Assembly (NCBI GenBank): GCA_003158895.1
Contig: PMLO01000159.1
Coordinates: 1 to 10,996 of the forward strand
Reading direction: 5' to 3'
DNA: 10,996 bases
Source of the DNA: Propionibacteriaceae bacterium
GTDB taxonomy: Bacteria; Actinomycetota; Actinomycetes; Propionibacteriales; Propionibacteriaceae
This document shows positions 1 to 7,813 of this stretch, piece by piece. The translations under genes and the position numbers were made by a program. The notes beneath the pieces were generated by a model. That model was given only the letters and a program-made list of their open reading frames with translations. It did not search any database and was not told where the DNA came from. The number at the start of each line of letters is the position of its first letter. Positions within the stretch are counted from its first letter, which is position 1.

Positions 1-515
1 CGATGTACTCGCTGTTCGCCGCCGGCCTGATGTTTCCGCTGACCGTGGCCATCACGCCGCTGTACCTGCTGATCAAGAACCTGGGCCTGACCAACAACCT
101 CGTCGGCATCATCCTGCCCCAGATCGCCTTCGCGCTCCCGGCGACCGTGATCATCCTGGTGCCGTTCCTGGCCGCGATCCCCAAGGAGCTGGAGGAGGCG
201 GCAGCCATCGATGGTGCTGGCCGAATCGCCTTCTTCTTCCGCATGGTGCTGCCGCTGTCTCTTCCGGGAGTGATCACGACGGGGATCCTGGCCTTCATCG
301 GTGCCTGGAACGGCTACCTGTTGCCTCTCTTCATCCTCAACAACTCCGCGCAGTACACGCTGCCGCTGGGTGTCCAGGCGTTCTCGTCTGAGCACTCCGT
401 GGACACTGCCGCAGTCTTGGCCTTCACGTCCCTCTCGATGATCCCGGCGCTGCTGTTCTTCAGCATCTTCGAGCGACGGATCGTCGGCGGTCTGTCCGGG
501 GCTGTCAAGGGCTGA
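1..515 (+). CDS. Carbohydrate ABC transporter permease, CUT1/MalG type (5' end outside window)
   Basis: Inner-membrane permease subunit of a sugar ABC importer, cut by the left edge; the last ~170 residues are present, against about 270-300 for the family. The signature cytoplasmic loop that contacts the ATPase (EAA motif) is clear near nt 190-280: EELEEAAAIDGAG, then FFRMVLPLSLPG. Hydrophobic spans flank it, for example the stretch reading VIILVPFLAAIP before it, VITTGILAFIGAWNGYLLPL after it, and a last span reading MIPALLFFSIF. The C-terminus GGLSGAVKG is typical of MalG-like subunits. The first in-frame ATG here (nt 3) is internal, not the start. A 54-nt gap separates it from the GH3 gene, so it probably belongs to the same operon. 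Substrate is inferred from neighbours (xylo- or other plant oligosaccharides), not from the permease itself. Confidence 0.93.
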   Translation, partial: MYSLFAAGLMFPLTVAITPLYLLIKNLGLTNNLVGIILPQIAFALPATVIILVPFLAAIPKELEEAAAIDGAGRIAFFFRMVLPLSLPGVITTGILAFIGAWNGYLLPLFILNNSAQYTLPLGVQAFSSEHSVDTAAVLAFTSLSMIPALLFFSIFERRIVGGLSGAVKG

Positions 516-569
516 CGGACCGTCCCTCACTTCCTACACGAAACCTACGATCCGAAGGAGCTGGACCCC

Positions 570-2996
570 GTGTCCACATCCACTCTTGCCCTACCTGCGC
601 TGCCTGCGGTCTCCGATCGGGTTCAAGGTCTCGTCGCCCAGATGACTCTGGAGGAGAAGCTTGCCCAGATCGTGGGGTACTGGGTCGACCAGGGCGGGAA
701 CGTCGTGGCGCCGATGCAGGGCGAGATGACCGCGTCGTCCGGCGGGGCCTCGGCACTGGCGGAGGCCACCCGGCATGGCATTGGTCACTACACCCGCGTG
801 TACGGGACCAGGCCGGTCGACGCCGCGGAGCGCGCGGCCTGGCTGTGGGCCGAGCAGCGCCGACTCCAGCGCGAAACCCGCCTCGGCATTCCCGCGCTCG
901 TGCACGAGGAGTGCCTCACCGGGATCGCGGCGTGGAAGGCTGCCACCTTCCCCACTCCCCTTGCGTGGGGGGCGTCTTTCGACCCCTCCCTGGTACGCGA
1001 GGTCGGTGCTGCGGTCGGTTCGTCGATGCGCGCTCTCGGCATCCACCAAGGGCTTGCGCCTGTCCTGGACGTCATCCGCGATCCTCGCTGGGGTCGCGTC
1101 GACGAGTGCATCGGCGAGGACCCGTACCTGGTCGGCACCGTGGGGACCGCGTTCGTACAGGGGCTGCAGGGCGCGGGAGTCCACGCGACGCTCAAGCACT
1201 TCCTCGGGTACTCGGGATCCACCGCCGGTCGCAACCATGCTCCCGTGCACGTGGGTCCGCGCGAGATCGCAGACGTCTACCTGCCCCCCTTCGAGATGGC
1301 CATCGTCGAGGGGGGCGCTTGGTCGGTGATGAACTCGTACGTGGACCTCGACGGGGTGCCGGTCGCCTCGGACGCGGACCTCCTCACCGGCGTCCTGCGT
1401 GACCGCCTCGGGTTCACCGGTGTCGTCGTCGCCGACTACTTCGCCGTGGCTTTCCTCGAGGTGATGCACGCGGTGGCCGCGGATCGAGGCGATGCCGCCG
1501 TCCAGTCTTTGACCGCGGGGATCGACATCGAGCTGCCCGCAGGCGACGCGTACCTCGCGCCTCTGGCAGAGAAGATCCGCACAGGCGTCATCTCCGAGGC
1601 GTACGTGGACCGGGCTGTGCTCAGGGCCCTCGCCCAGAAGGAGGCCCTAGGTCTTCTCGAGCCCGACGCCTTCGCCGACGATGCCCCGACGGCCATCGAC
1701 CTGGACCCACCGGAGCACCAGGCACTCGCCCGTCGCCTGGCCGAACGGTCCATGGTGCTGCTGTCCAACGACGGCATGCTTCCGCTGGGCCGCCCGGGCC
1801 AGGATCTGCGGCGGGTTGCGATCATCGGTCCCAACGCCGATCGCGCCGAGGCACTGCAGGGCTGCTACTCCTTCGCCAACCACGTGCTGGCCCACTACCC
1901 GGACCACGAGATCGGCATCGCCATCCCTACGGTCCGCGAGGCTCTCGGGGCCGCACTCGCTGCCCGCGAACCGGCGCCGGACGTCGTCGTGGTACAGGGG
2001 TGCGAGGTCGACAGCGACGACAGGTCAGGCTTCGCGGCAGCGGTCGCGGCCGCGGCCAGCGCCGATGTCGTGGTGATGGTGGTCGGCGACCAGGCCGGCC
2101 TGTTCGGCCGCGGCACCATGGGCGAGGGCAACGACTGCGAGTCGCTCGAGCTGCCAGGCGTACAGCGCCAGCTCGTCGAAGCCGTGGTCGCCGCAGGAAC
2201 GCCAGTCGCCCTCGTGCTCCTCACCGGACGCCCGTACGCGATCGGCTGGGCCCTGGATGGTCCCCAACCCCGCCCCGCAGCGGTCCTTCAGGCGTTCTTT
2301 CCCGGAGAAGGCGGTGGACTAGCCATCGCCGACATCCTGACCGGTGCGGTCAACCCGTCGGGACGGCTACCGGTCTCGCTGCCGCGCTCAGCCGGGGCAC
2401 AGCCGTACTCGTACCTCCAGCCGATCCTCGGCGGGCCATCGGAGGTCACCTCCACAGACCCCACACCCGTACGTCCCTTCGGCTTCGGCTTGTCGTACAC
2501 CTCCTTCTGCTACGCCGGACTCAACGTCGACACGTCCGTGGAAGCGGGCGCCGTCTTCCGTGCCTCTGTCACCGTCACCAACTCGGGCGACATGTACGGC
2601 ACCGAGGTTGTCCAGCTGTACGGGCGCGATCTGAAGGCGTCCGTCGTGCGCCCGGCCGTGACGCTGCTGGGCTACGTCCGCGTGGATCTCCGCGCTGGTG
2701 AGTCTCGCCAGGTCACGTTCCAGGTGCCCAGCACACGGTTCGCGTTCACCGATCGGCGCCTCGTACGGATCGTCGAGCCTGGGGACGTCGAGGTGTGGGT
2801 CGCCTCCCATGCATCCGCGTCGGTCAACGGTCTACCGAGCGTCGGCGCTACGAACGGCGCGATCTCCAACACAGGCCTCACCGTCGCCGAACCGGTACCG
2901 GGCCGAGCCACCGAACGCGCGATCCTTGCGATCACAGGCGACGTGTACGAGGTGGCGGTCACCGACCAGAAGCTGGTGGGAGCGACCGTTTCGTGA
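570..2996 (+). CDS. GH3-family beta-glycosidase (beta-xylosidase/beta-glucosidase), cytoplasmic
   Basis: Retaining exo-glycosidase of 808 residues. The N-terminal GH3 barrel is shown by DPRWGRVDECIGEDPYLVG (residues ~171-189), the KHF motif (209-211) and GFTGVVVADY, where D289 is the expected catalytic nucleophile. The second alpha/beta domain follows (MVLLSNDGMLPLG, then GEGNDCESLELPG with E519 a candidate acid/base), and a fibronectin-III-like domain occupies ~665-750 (TVTNSGDMYGTEVVQLY). A ~60-residue tail follows. There is no signal peptide, so it acts on imported oligosaccharides inside the cell. Start GTG 570 is chosen because GAAGGAG at 554-560 lies 9 nt upstream. It follows the ABC permease by 54 nt and overlaps the next gene by 4 nt. 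Context resembles the bxl xylobiose operons of Streptomyces (ABC genes plus a GH3), so beta-xylosidase is favoured, but GH3 substrate cannot be read from sequence alone. Confidence 0.93.
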   Translation: MSTSTLALPALPAVSDRVQGLVAQMTLEEKLAQIVGYWVDQGGNVVAPMQGEMTASSGGASALAEATRHGIGHYTRVYGTRPVDAAERAAWLWAEQRRLQRETRLGIPALVHEECLTGIAAWKAATFPTPLAWGASFDPSLVREVGAAVGSSMRALGIHQGLAPVLDVIRDPRWGRVDECIGEDPYLVGTVGTAFVQGLQGAGVHATLKHFLGYSGSTAGRNHAPVHVGPREIADVYLPPFEMAIVEGGAWSVMNSYVDLDGVPVASDADLLTGVLRDRLGFTGVVVADYFAVAFLEVMHAVAADRGDAAVQSLTAGIDIELPAGDAYLAPLAEKIRTGVISEAYVDRAVLRALAQKEALGLLEPDAFADDAPTAIDLDPPEHQALARRLAERSMVLLSNDGMLPLGRPGQDLRRVAIIGPNADRAEALQGCYSFANHVLAHYPDHEIGIAIPTVREALGAALAAREPAPDVVVVQGCEVDSDDRSGFAAAVAAAASADVVVMVVGDQAGLFGRGTMGEGNDCESLELPGVQRQLVEAVVAAGTPVALVLLTGRPYAIGWALDGPQPRPAAVLQAFFPGEGGGLAIADILTGAVNPSGRLPVSLPRSAGAQPYSYLQPILGGPSEVTSTDPTPVRPFGFGLSYTSFCYAGLNVDTSVEAGAVFRASVTVTNSGDMYGTEVVQLYGRDLKASVVRPAVTLLGYVRVDLRAGESRQVTFQVPSTRFAFTDRRLVRIVEPGDVEVWVASHASASVNGLPSVGATNGAISNTGLTVAEPVPGRATERAILAITGDVYEVAVTDQKLVGATVS

Positions 2997-4549
2997 GCCT
3001 CGTCCGGAACCCGATCCTGCCTGGCTGCCATCCCGACCCGTCGATCTGCCGAGTGGGAGAGGACTACTTCCTCGTCACGTCCACCTTCGAGTACTTCCCG
3101 GGCCTGCCGGTGTTCCACAGTACGGACCTGGCTCACTGGGAGCTTGTGGGTCATGTGGTCGCCCGGGTCGGAGTGCTCGACTATGAAGGGATCGCCTCCT
3201 CGGGCGGCCTCTTCGCGCCGACCTTGCGCCACCACGACGGGCTGTTCTGGGTTGTCTGCACACTCGTCGATCCGAGCGACCCGCGTCGCGGTGGCAACTT
3301 CCTGATGACGGCCGCGGACCCTGCCGGGCCTTGGTCGGACCCTGTGTGGCTGGACGCGGACGGCATCGACCCGTCGGTGTTCTTCGACGATGACGGACGG
3401 GTCTGGATCCATGGCACACGGCTTGCTCGTGAGCGGGAGTGGCACGACCAGACGGAGGTCTGGTTGCGCGAGTACGACCCCGCCGGGAAGGTGCTTGTGG
3501 GGCCGGAGTACGTCCTGTGGAGCGGTGCGCTGCTCGGGGCGGTCTGGGCCGAGGGACCGCACATCTACAAGGTCGACGGGACCTACTACCTGCTCGCCGC
3601 CGAGGGTGGCACCGACTACGAGCATGCCGTCGTTGTTGCTCGCTCGAGCAGCGTGACGGGTCCGTACGAGGGTTCCCGGAGCAATCCTGTCCTCACCCAT
3701 CGCCACCTCGGACGAAGCGCCGACATCGTTGGTGCCGGTCACGCGGATCTCGTGAAGGCAGCGGACGGAAGCTGGTGGGCCGTGCTCCTGGCGATGCGTC
3801 CGTACGGCGGCTACCACTACCCGCTCGGCCGCGAGACCTTCCTCGTCCGGGTGGAGTGGGAGAAGGGGTGGCCGGTGTTCGCACCAGGGATCGGCAGGCT
3901 CACCGACCAGGTGGAGGTGCCGTTCGCGACACCCGGATCCGTACGATCGGATGAGGAAGCGGGAGGGTTGATACCGCCTACGGACTCGCGCTGGACCTCG
4001 CTGAGGGGACCGGTCGATGGTCTTCTGTCCCCCCGGGGCGACGGCTGGAGCCTGCGGCTGAGCAGGGCGTCGCTGAAGGACCCGTCGACGCCGGCGTTCC
4101 TGGGCGTCCGTCAACAGCACCGCAGTCTCGACTTCTCCGTGACCCTGCGCGCCCCTGTCGCACCCGGTGAAGAGGCGGGTCTGGCGATACGCCAGTCCGA
4201 GAACGACCACGTCCGGCTCGCCGTCCTCACCGCATCCACAGGCGAGGTGGTGGTACGCGCCATCCACCGGCGCACCGGGGTCGAGCACATCCTCGGCGAG
4301 GTCACGCCCGACGTCGCTGTAGGCGACACCCTGCGCCTGGCCCTTCGGGTGCGCGACGCCGACTACACGCTCGCCCTGGAAGCCGGGGGCGCTGCGGCGA
4401 CGACCTTGGCCATCGCAGACGGACGCGAGCTGGACAGCGTCGCCGCCGGCGGGTTCATCGGCGTGCTCCTCGGCGTGTACGGGACGAGCAACGGAGCCGA
4501 ATCCGACACCGTCATCGAGATCGACTCAGTCGAGTACCGGCCGGTCTGA
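2993..4549 (+). CDS. GH43-family beta-xylosidase / alpha-L-arabinofuranosidase
   Basis: Inverting glycosidase of 518 residues with a five-bladed propeller. The three catalytic acids sit where the family expects: D15 in the opening RNPILPGCHPDPSI (base), D126 in DGIDPSVFFDDDG (pKa modulator) and E187 in WAEGPHIYKVDGTYYLLAAE (acid). The conserved GAGHADLV follows near residue 245. The C-terminal ~190 residues form a beta-sandwich of the GH43 C2 type, seen in DGWSLRLSR, DFSVTLRAP and EAGLAIRQSENDHVRLAV. Start GTG 2993 is chosen because it overlaps the GH3 stop (GTGA, translational coupling), places RNPILPG at the N-terminus as in relatives, and has GGTGGGAG at 2975-2982; a longer in-frame opening back to 2795 would run through the GH3 gene. 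No signal peptide. Likely removes xylose or arabinose from imported oligomers together with the GH3 enzyme. Confidence 0.93.
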   Translation: MSLVRNPILPGCHPDPSICRVGEDYFLVTSTFEYFPGLPVFHSTDLAHWELVGHVVARVGVLDYEGIASSGGLFAPTLRHHDGLFWVVCTLVDPSDPRRGGNFLMTAADPAGPWSDPVWLDADGIDPSVFFDDDGRVWIHGTRLAREREWHDQTEVWLREYDPAGKVLVGPEYVLWSGALLGAVWAEGPHIYKVDGTYYLLAAEGGTDYEHAVVVARSSSVTGPYEGSRSNPVLTHRHLGRSADIVGAGHADLVKAADGSWWAVLLAMRPYGGYHYPLGRETFLVRVEWEKGWPVFAPGIGRLTDQVEVPFATPGSVRSDEEAGGLIPPTDSRWTSLRGPVDGLLSPRGDGWSLRLSRASLKDPSTPAFLGVRQQHRSLDFSVTLRAPVAPGEEAGLAIRQSENDHVRLAVLTASTGEVVVRAIHRRTGVEHILGEVTPDVAVGDTLRLALRVRDADYTLALEAGGAAATTLAIADGRELDSVAAGGFIGVLLGVYGTSNGAESDTVIEIDSVEYRPV

Positions 4550-4575
4550 CAACCCACGGGCTGGACCCTGCACGG

Positions 4576-4615
4576 TTCAGGCGGAGCCGGCCCCCGCGTC
4601 TTCCTGGCCTGATTC
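4576..4615 (+). pseudogene. Remnant of a deoR-type gene 3' end
   Basis: This 40-nt stretch matches the end of the intact DeoR gene downstream. Positions 4586-4615 equal 9015-9044 at 29 of 30 bases, including the codons for GPRVFLA; the one mismatch (4609) falls between the last codons and the TGA. Upstream, 4576-4584 matches 9007-9015 at 8 of 9 bases, separated by a 2-nt insertion (4585-4586) that breaks the frame. Similarity ends on both sides. A 38-40 nt match in the correct relation to fruK is very unlikely by chance. It lies where fruR ends in the usual actinobacterial order fruR-fruK-fruA, so it is probably the scar of a former or duplicated regulator gene. Confidence 0.75.
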
Positions 4616-4657
4616 AGGAACTCAAGTCCGATCCTGAGCGTTAGGGGCTCCTGGGCT

Positions 4658-4670
4658 GCCCGAATCGGGC
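4658..4670. promoter_or_regulatory. 13-bp perfect inverted repeat upstream of the fruK promoter
   Basis: GCCCGAATCGGGC is a perfect palindrome around a single central base, ending 29 bp before the fruK -35 box. It could be an operator or simply a small hairpin; nothing else fixes its role. It shares CGAATCGG with the second operator of the LacI gene at 9937-9950. Confidence 0.3.
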
Positions 4671-4674
4671 CGAT

Positions 4675-4740
4675 GTTTCGTGTTTGTGTGGGACATCTGT
4701 TGACAACGCCCCGATATGGGGCTAGAAACGGACACAACAC
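4675..4740. promoter_or_regulatory. Possible DeoR/FruR operator arms flanking the fruK promoter
   Basis: T/G-rich sequence on the left (GTTTC at 4675-4679 and GTGTTTGTGT at 4680-4689) is mirrored on the other side of the promoter by GAAAC (4725-4729) and ACACAACAC (4732-4740). The arms are inverted relative to each other but not perfectly ordered. DeoR-family repressors often bind such repeated GAAAC-like half-sites at several places around a promoter. The assignment to the DeoR protein encoded at 8280-9041 is inference. Confidence 0.35.
4700..4728 (+). promoter_or_regulatory. Sigma70-type promoter of the fruK operon
   Basis: A perfect -35 box TTGACA (4700-4705) is followed after exactly 17 bp by TAGAAA (4723-4728), a good -10 box. 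Transcription would start near 4735, about 30 nt before the GTG start of fruK at 4764. The ATG at 4716 lies between the two boxes, so it cannot be the start codon of a transcript made from this promoter. Confidence 0.75.
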
Positions 4741-4763
4741 CAGTCGATGGAGACGAGGTAGCC

Positions 4764-5729
4764 GTGAATGGGCAACAGCGAGCAGTAGTGACCGTGACGC
4801 TCAACCCCAGTCTCGACCGCACCCTCGGCGTCGACGAGCTGATCCCCGGAGAGGTCAACCGGGCGTCGCAGGTGTGGCTCGACGCCGGAGGCAAGGGCAT
4901 CAACGTCTCGCGAGGCCTGAACCAGCACGGAATCCCGACCGTTGCAGTCTTCCCGGTCGGCGGGGCGGACGGCAGGACCCTGATCGCCGAGCTCGCCGAC
5001 TTCGCGTTGCCCGTCCACCCCGTCCAGATCGACGGCGCGACCCGCAGCAACGTCACCCTGGTCGATGCCAAGGGCTCGACGACCAAGATCAACGAGCCAG
5101 GGCCGCAGCTGTCCGAGGCGGAGCTAGACGCGATCCTGGATGCCGTCAAGTCCGAGCTTCCCACCGCGGCGTGGGTCGTCGTCGCAGGGAGCCTCCCGGA
5201 GGGCGTCCCGGAGGCGTTCCTGACCCGGCTTGCAGCGCTCGCCGCCGGGCGTGGCGCCTCGTACGCGCTGGACACCTCGGGTGCCCCGCTGAAGGCGGCC
5301 GTCGCCGCCGGCGGTCTCGCTGTGGTCAAGCCGAACACCGAAGAGCTCGCCGAGCTGGTGGGACGCGAGCTGACCACGGTCGGCGACGTCGAGGCCGCCG
5401 CTCGAGAGGTCCTGTCTGCCGGCAACGAGGCTGTGCTGGTCAGCCTGGGCTCCCACGGCGCCCTGCTGGTCACCGTTGCCGGGATGTGGTGGGCCGGTGG
5501 AGACCCGCTGGTGCCGCTGTCCACGGTCGGCGCCGGCGATGCGACCTTGTCCGGCTGGTTGGCCGCAGATGGCGCACCGTCGCCGGAGCGGCTTCGCACG
5601 GCGGTCGCTTGGGGGCGCGCGGCTGTCCTGCTGCCCGGGACCGAGATGCCCCGACCCGAACACATTGACCAGGCGGCCGTACGTATGGTCGCTGATCCTG
5701 ATCCGTCCCTAACCCTGAAGGAGCTGTGA
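4764..5729 (+). CDS. fruK: 1-phosphofructokinase (PfkB-family hexose kinase)
   Basis: ATP-dependent kinase of the ribokinase/PfkB fold that converts fructose 1-phosphate, the product of the fructose PTS, to fructose 1,6-bisphosphate. From GTG 4764 it has 321 residues, about the normal family length, and opens with the typical VVTVTLNPSLDRTL. The first PfkB signature is DAGGKGINVSRGL (residues 40-52); the second is STVGAGDATLSGWL, where D259 of GAGD is the expected catalytic base. VKPNTEELAELVG marks the nucleotide-binding region. An in-frame ATG at 4716 would add 16 residues but lies inside the promoter and has no ribosome-binding site; GTG 4764 has GGAGACGAGG at 4749-4758. The EIIA gene follows after 1 nt and its ribosome-binding site is inside the end of fruK, so the two are one operon. 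A related tagatose-6-phosphate kinase is possible but less likely next to a fructose PTS. Confidence 0.9.
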   Translation: MNGQQRAVVTVTLNPSLDRTLGVDELIPGEVNRASQVWLDAGGKGINVSRGLNQHGIPTVAVFPVGGADGRTLIAELADFALPVHPVQIDGATRSNVTLVDAKGSTTKINEPGPQLSEAELDAILDAVKSELPTAAWVVVAGSLPEGVPEAFLTRLAALAAGRGASYALDTSGAPLKAAVAAGGLAVVKPNTEELAELVGRELTTVGDVEAAAREVLSAGNEAVLVSLGSHGALLVTVAGMWWAGGDPLVPLSTVGAGDATLSGWLAADGAPSPERLRTAVAWGRAAVLLPGTEMPRPEHIDQAAVRMVADPDPSLTLKEL

Positions 5730-5730
5730 C

Positions 5731-6186
5731 ATGGCCGAACCCCTTATCACTCCGGAACTCGTCGCTCTGGACCTCGTCGCCGCGGACCGCGACGAAGCCA
5801 CTCGAGCGCTGATCGACCTGATGGTCGCAGCCGGGAGAGTCACGGATGCAGACGGCTTCCATGCAGACGTCCGCGCCCGGGAGGCCCAGATGGCCACCGG
5901 CATGCCGGGTGGCATCGGACTGCCCCACGCCCGCTCCGAGCACGTCACCGTGCCGTCCCTCGCCGTAGGCCGGGTGCCGGGCGGGGTGGACTTCGGGGCG
6001 CCCGACGGTCCCGCGACGCTGGTCTTCCTCATCGCGGCCCCGGCCGGCGGCGACGCCGACCACTTGAAGATCCTCGCTGCACTCGCCAGACGTCTTGTGC
6101 ACGAGTCGTTCCGCAGCTCCATCCTGCAAGCCCCCAGCGCCGGCGAGGTTGCCGACATCGTAAATCGAGAGGTGGTTCCCCAATGA
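5731..6186 (+). CDS. PTS EIIA component, fructose/mannitol family
   Basis: Cytoplasmic phosphocarrier of 151 residues that accepts phosphate from HPr on a histidine and passes it to EIIB. The active-site motif GMPGGIGLPHARSEHV places the phospho-histidine at H66, with a second conserved histidine at H71. The length is that of a single EIIA(Fru) domain. The start ATG 5731 is supported by GAAGGAG at 5717-5723, 7 nt upstream. It begins 1 nt after fruK, and its stop overlaps the next start (ATGA). In Streptomyces and Corynebacterium the fructose permease is usually one EIIABC chain; here EIIA is a separate protein. Sugar specificity cannot be read from EIIA and is inferred from the kinase and EIIBC. 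Confidence 0.93.
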   Translation: MAEPLITPELVALDLVAADRDEATRALIDLMVAAGRVTDADGFHADVRAREAQMATGMPGGIGLPHARSEHVTVPSLAVGRVPGGVDFGAPDGPATLVFLIAAPAGGDADHLKILAALARRLVHESFRSSILQAPSAGEVADIVNREVVPQ

Positions 6187-7769
6187 AGTTCGTCGCAGTC
6201 TCAAGCTGCCCGACAGGTATTGCGCATACCTACATGGCAGCCGAGGCTCTGGAACAGGCCGCGAAGGCCGCCGGGCATGAGTGCATCGTGGAGACCCAGG
6301 GATCGGCCGGGTCGAACCCGCTCGACCCGGCGGTCATCGCTGCGGCCGACGGCGTGATCTACGCCGCCGACCTGGAGGTCCAGGGCAAGGACCGGTTCGC
6401 CGGCAAGCCGTCCGTCGATGTCGGTGTCAAGGCCGCCGTCCACGACCCGGCCAAGGTCATCGCTCAGGCGGTCTCCGCGGTCGAGGCCCAGGGCTCCGGT
6501 GCGAGCAAGGTCGCCGAGGCCGCGGCCCCCGTCGCCACCCGTCACGTGGGGGTCGGCACCCGGATCCGGAAGTACCTCATGACCGGCGTCTCGTACATGA
6601 TCCCATTCGTCGCGGGCGGCGGCATCCTCATCGCCCTCGGCTTCTTGCTCGGCACGGCCGGGTGGGGCAAGGACGGTGCGATCGTCGTCACCAAGATCAT
6701 CGGTGGCACCGCCGACAACCCCTCCGTGGCTGCGTACGCGGCCGCGCACGGGATCGACCTGTCGAACGGCGCCAGCATCGCCCTGACCACGTTCGCGCAG
6801 CACTTCGGCTGGTTCTCAGCCCAGTCGTGGGCCGTGGCGCTGTTCTACGTCGGGGGCGCCGCGTTCGGCTTCCTGGTCCCGGCGCTGTCCGGCTACATCG
6901 CCTTCGCGATCGCTGACCGGCCCGGCATCGTGCCCGGGTTCGTCGGCGGCACCATCGCCGCCGCCGTGGGCGCTGGCTTCCTCGGCGGCATCGTCACCGG
7001 CTTCCTCGCCGGCTTCCTCGCGCTGTGGATCGTGCGCTGGAAGGTCCCGAAGGGCGTGCGTGGTGTGATGCCTGTCGTGGTCATCCCGCTGCTCGCGACG
7101 CTGATCACGGGTGTCCTCGCAGTGATTGTGATCGGCCCGCCGATGAAGGCCGTCAACGATGGCATGAAGGCCTGGCTGACGGGCATGAGCGGCACTTCCG
7201 CGGTGTTCCTCGGCATCATCGTCGGCCTGATGATGTGCTTCGACCTCGGTGGCCCGCTCAACAAGGTCGCGTACACCTTCGCCACGGCCGGCCTGGCCAA
7301 CGCGGTGCTCAGCACCGATCGTCCTGCGGTGATCATGGGCGCCGTCATGGCGGCCGGCATGGTGCCGCCGCTCGCCGCCGCGCTCGCGACAGTGGTCCGT
7401 CCGAAGCTGTTCAGCGAGTCCGAGCGTGAGTCGGGCAAGTCCGCCTGGTTGCTCGGCCTGTCGTTCATCTCCGAGGGCGCCATTCCGTTCGCCGCCGGCG
7501 ACCCGATTCGCATGATCCCGTCGTTCATGGTCGGTGGTGCGGTGACCGGCGGCCTCGCGATGGCCTTCAACACCGGCGTACTCGCCCCGCATGGCGGGTT
7601 CTGGGTGACTCCGCTGGTGAACCAGCCCTTCCTGTTCCTGCTCGCGATCGCCGCCGGGATGGTGGTCTCGGCAGCTCTGGTGATCGTCGCCAAGTCGATC
7701 CGTCGCAACCCGGACGAAGAGGCGGTCGAGGGCATCGAGAGCGTCAGCGCTCTGACCGGTAGCCGCTGA
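6183..7769 (+). CDS. fruA: PTS fructose permease, fused EIIB-EIIC
   Basis: Membrane transporter of 528 residues that carries fructose across the inner membrane and phosphorylates it at C1. The EIIB domain (residues ~1-100) begins with VAVSSCPTGIAHTYMAAEAL; C9 is the phosphorylated cysteine. An alanine-rich linker (~100-123) leads to the EIIC domain (~126-515) with many hydrophobic spans, starting RIRKYLMTGVSYMIPFVAGG and containing SEGAIPFAAGDPIRMIPS (from residue 430), a hallmark of EIIC(Fru). There is no EIIA domain on the chain; that is the preceding gene, which overlaps this one by 4 nt. The extreme C-terminus (DEEAVEGIESVSALTGSR) is polar. A long hairpin starts 8 nt after the stop. Fructose is the best guess; related fructose-like permeases for other ketoses or polyols are an alternative. 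Confidence 0.93.
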   Translation: MKFVAVSSCPTGIAHTYMAAEALEQAAKAAGHECIVETQGSAGSNPLDPAVIAAADGVIYAADLEVQGKDRFAGKPSVDVGVKAAVHDPAKVIAQAVSAVEAQGSGASKVAEAAAPVATRHVGVGTRIRKYLMTGVSYMIPFVAGGGILIALGFLLGTAGWGKDGAIVVTKIIGGTADNPSVAAYAAAHGIDLSNGASIALTTFAQHFGWFSAQSWAVALFYVGGAAFGFLVPALSGYIAFAIADRPGIVPGFVGGTIAAAVGAGFLGGIVTGFLAGFLALWIVRWKVPKGVRGVMPVVVIPLLATLITGVLAVIVIGPPMKAVNDGMKAWLTGMSGTSAVFLGIIVGLMMCFDLGGPLNKVAYTFATAGLANAVLSTDRPAVIMGAVMAAGMVPPLAAALATVVRPKLFSESERESGKSAWLLGLSFISEGAIPFAAGDPIRMIPSFMVGGAVTGGLAMAFNTGVLAPHGGFWVTPLVNQPFLFLLAIAAGMVVSAALVIVAKSIRRNPDEEAVEGIESVSALTGSR

Positions 7770-7776
7770 TCGACGA

Positions 7777-7813
7777 CAGGTGCCCGCCCGGGATCGTCCC
7801 GGGCGGGCATCTG
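7777..7813 (+). terminator. Strong hairpin after EIIBC; terminator or attenuator
   Basis: TGCCCGCCCGGGA (7781-7793), loop TCG, and TCCCGGGCGGGCA (7797-7809) form a perfect 13-bp GC-rich stem. Four further pairs (7777-7780 with 7810-7813, one of them G-U) extend it to 17 bp. No T-run follows, as is common for actinobacterial terminators. A weaker hairpin (GGAG...CTCC around CCCG/CGGG) lies at 7829-7851. Position between EIIBC and ptsH suggests it ends the fruK transcript or lowers readthrough into ptsH. Confidence 0.7.

Noticed and set aside
514..524. Palindrome GACGGACCGTC at the permease stop codon
   Set aside because: Five-bp arms only, no T-run, and the GH3 gene follows closely with no sign of its own promoter; probably chance.
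2672..4288. Long open frame on the minus strand (538 codons) opposite GH3/GH43, and similar ones at 591-1469 and 6893-8200
   Set aside because: High-GC codon use leaves the opposite strand open; translations are low-complexity and resemble no family, while the + strand genes have clear catalytic motifs.
4716..4763. ATG 4716 as the start of fruK
   Set aside because: It lies between the -35 and -10 boxes, has no ribosome-binding site, and adds residues not typical of the family.
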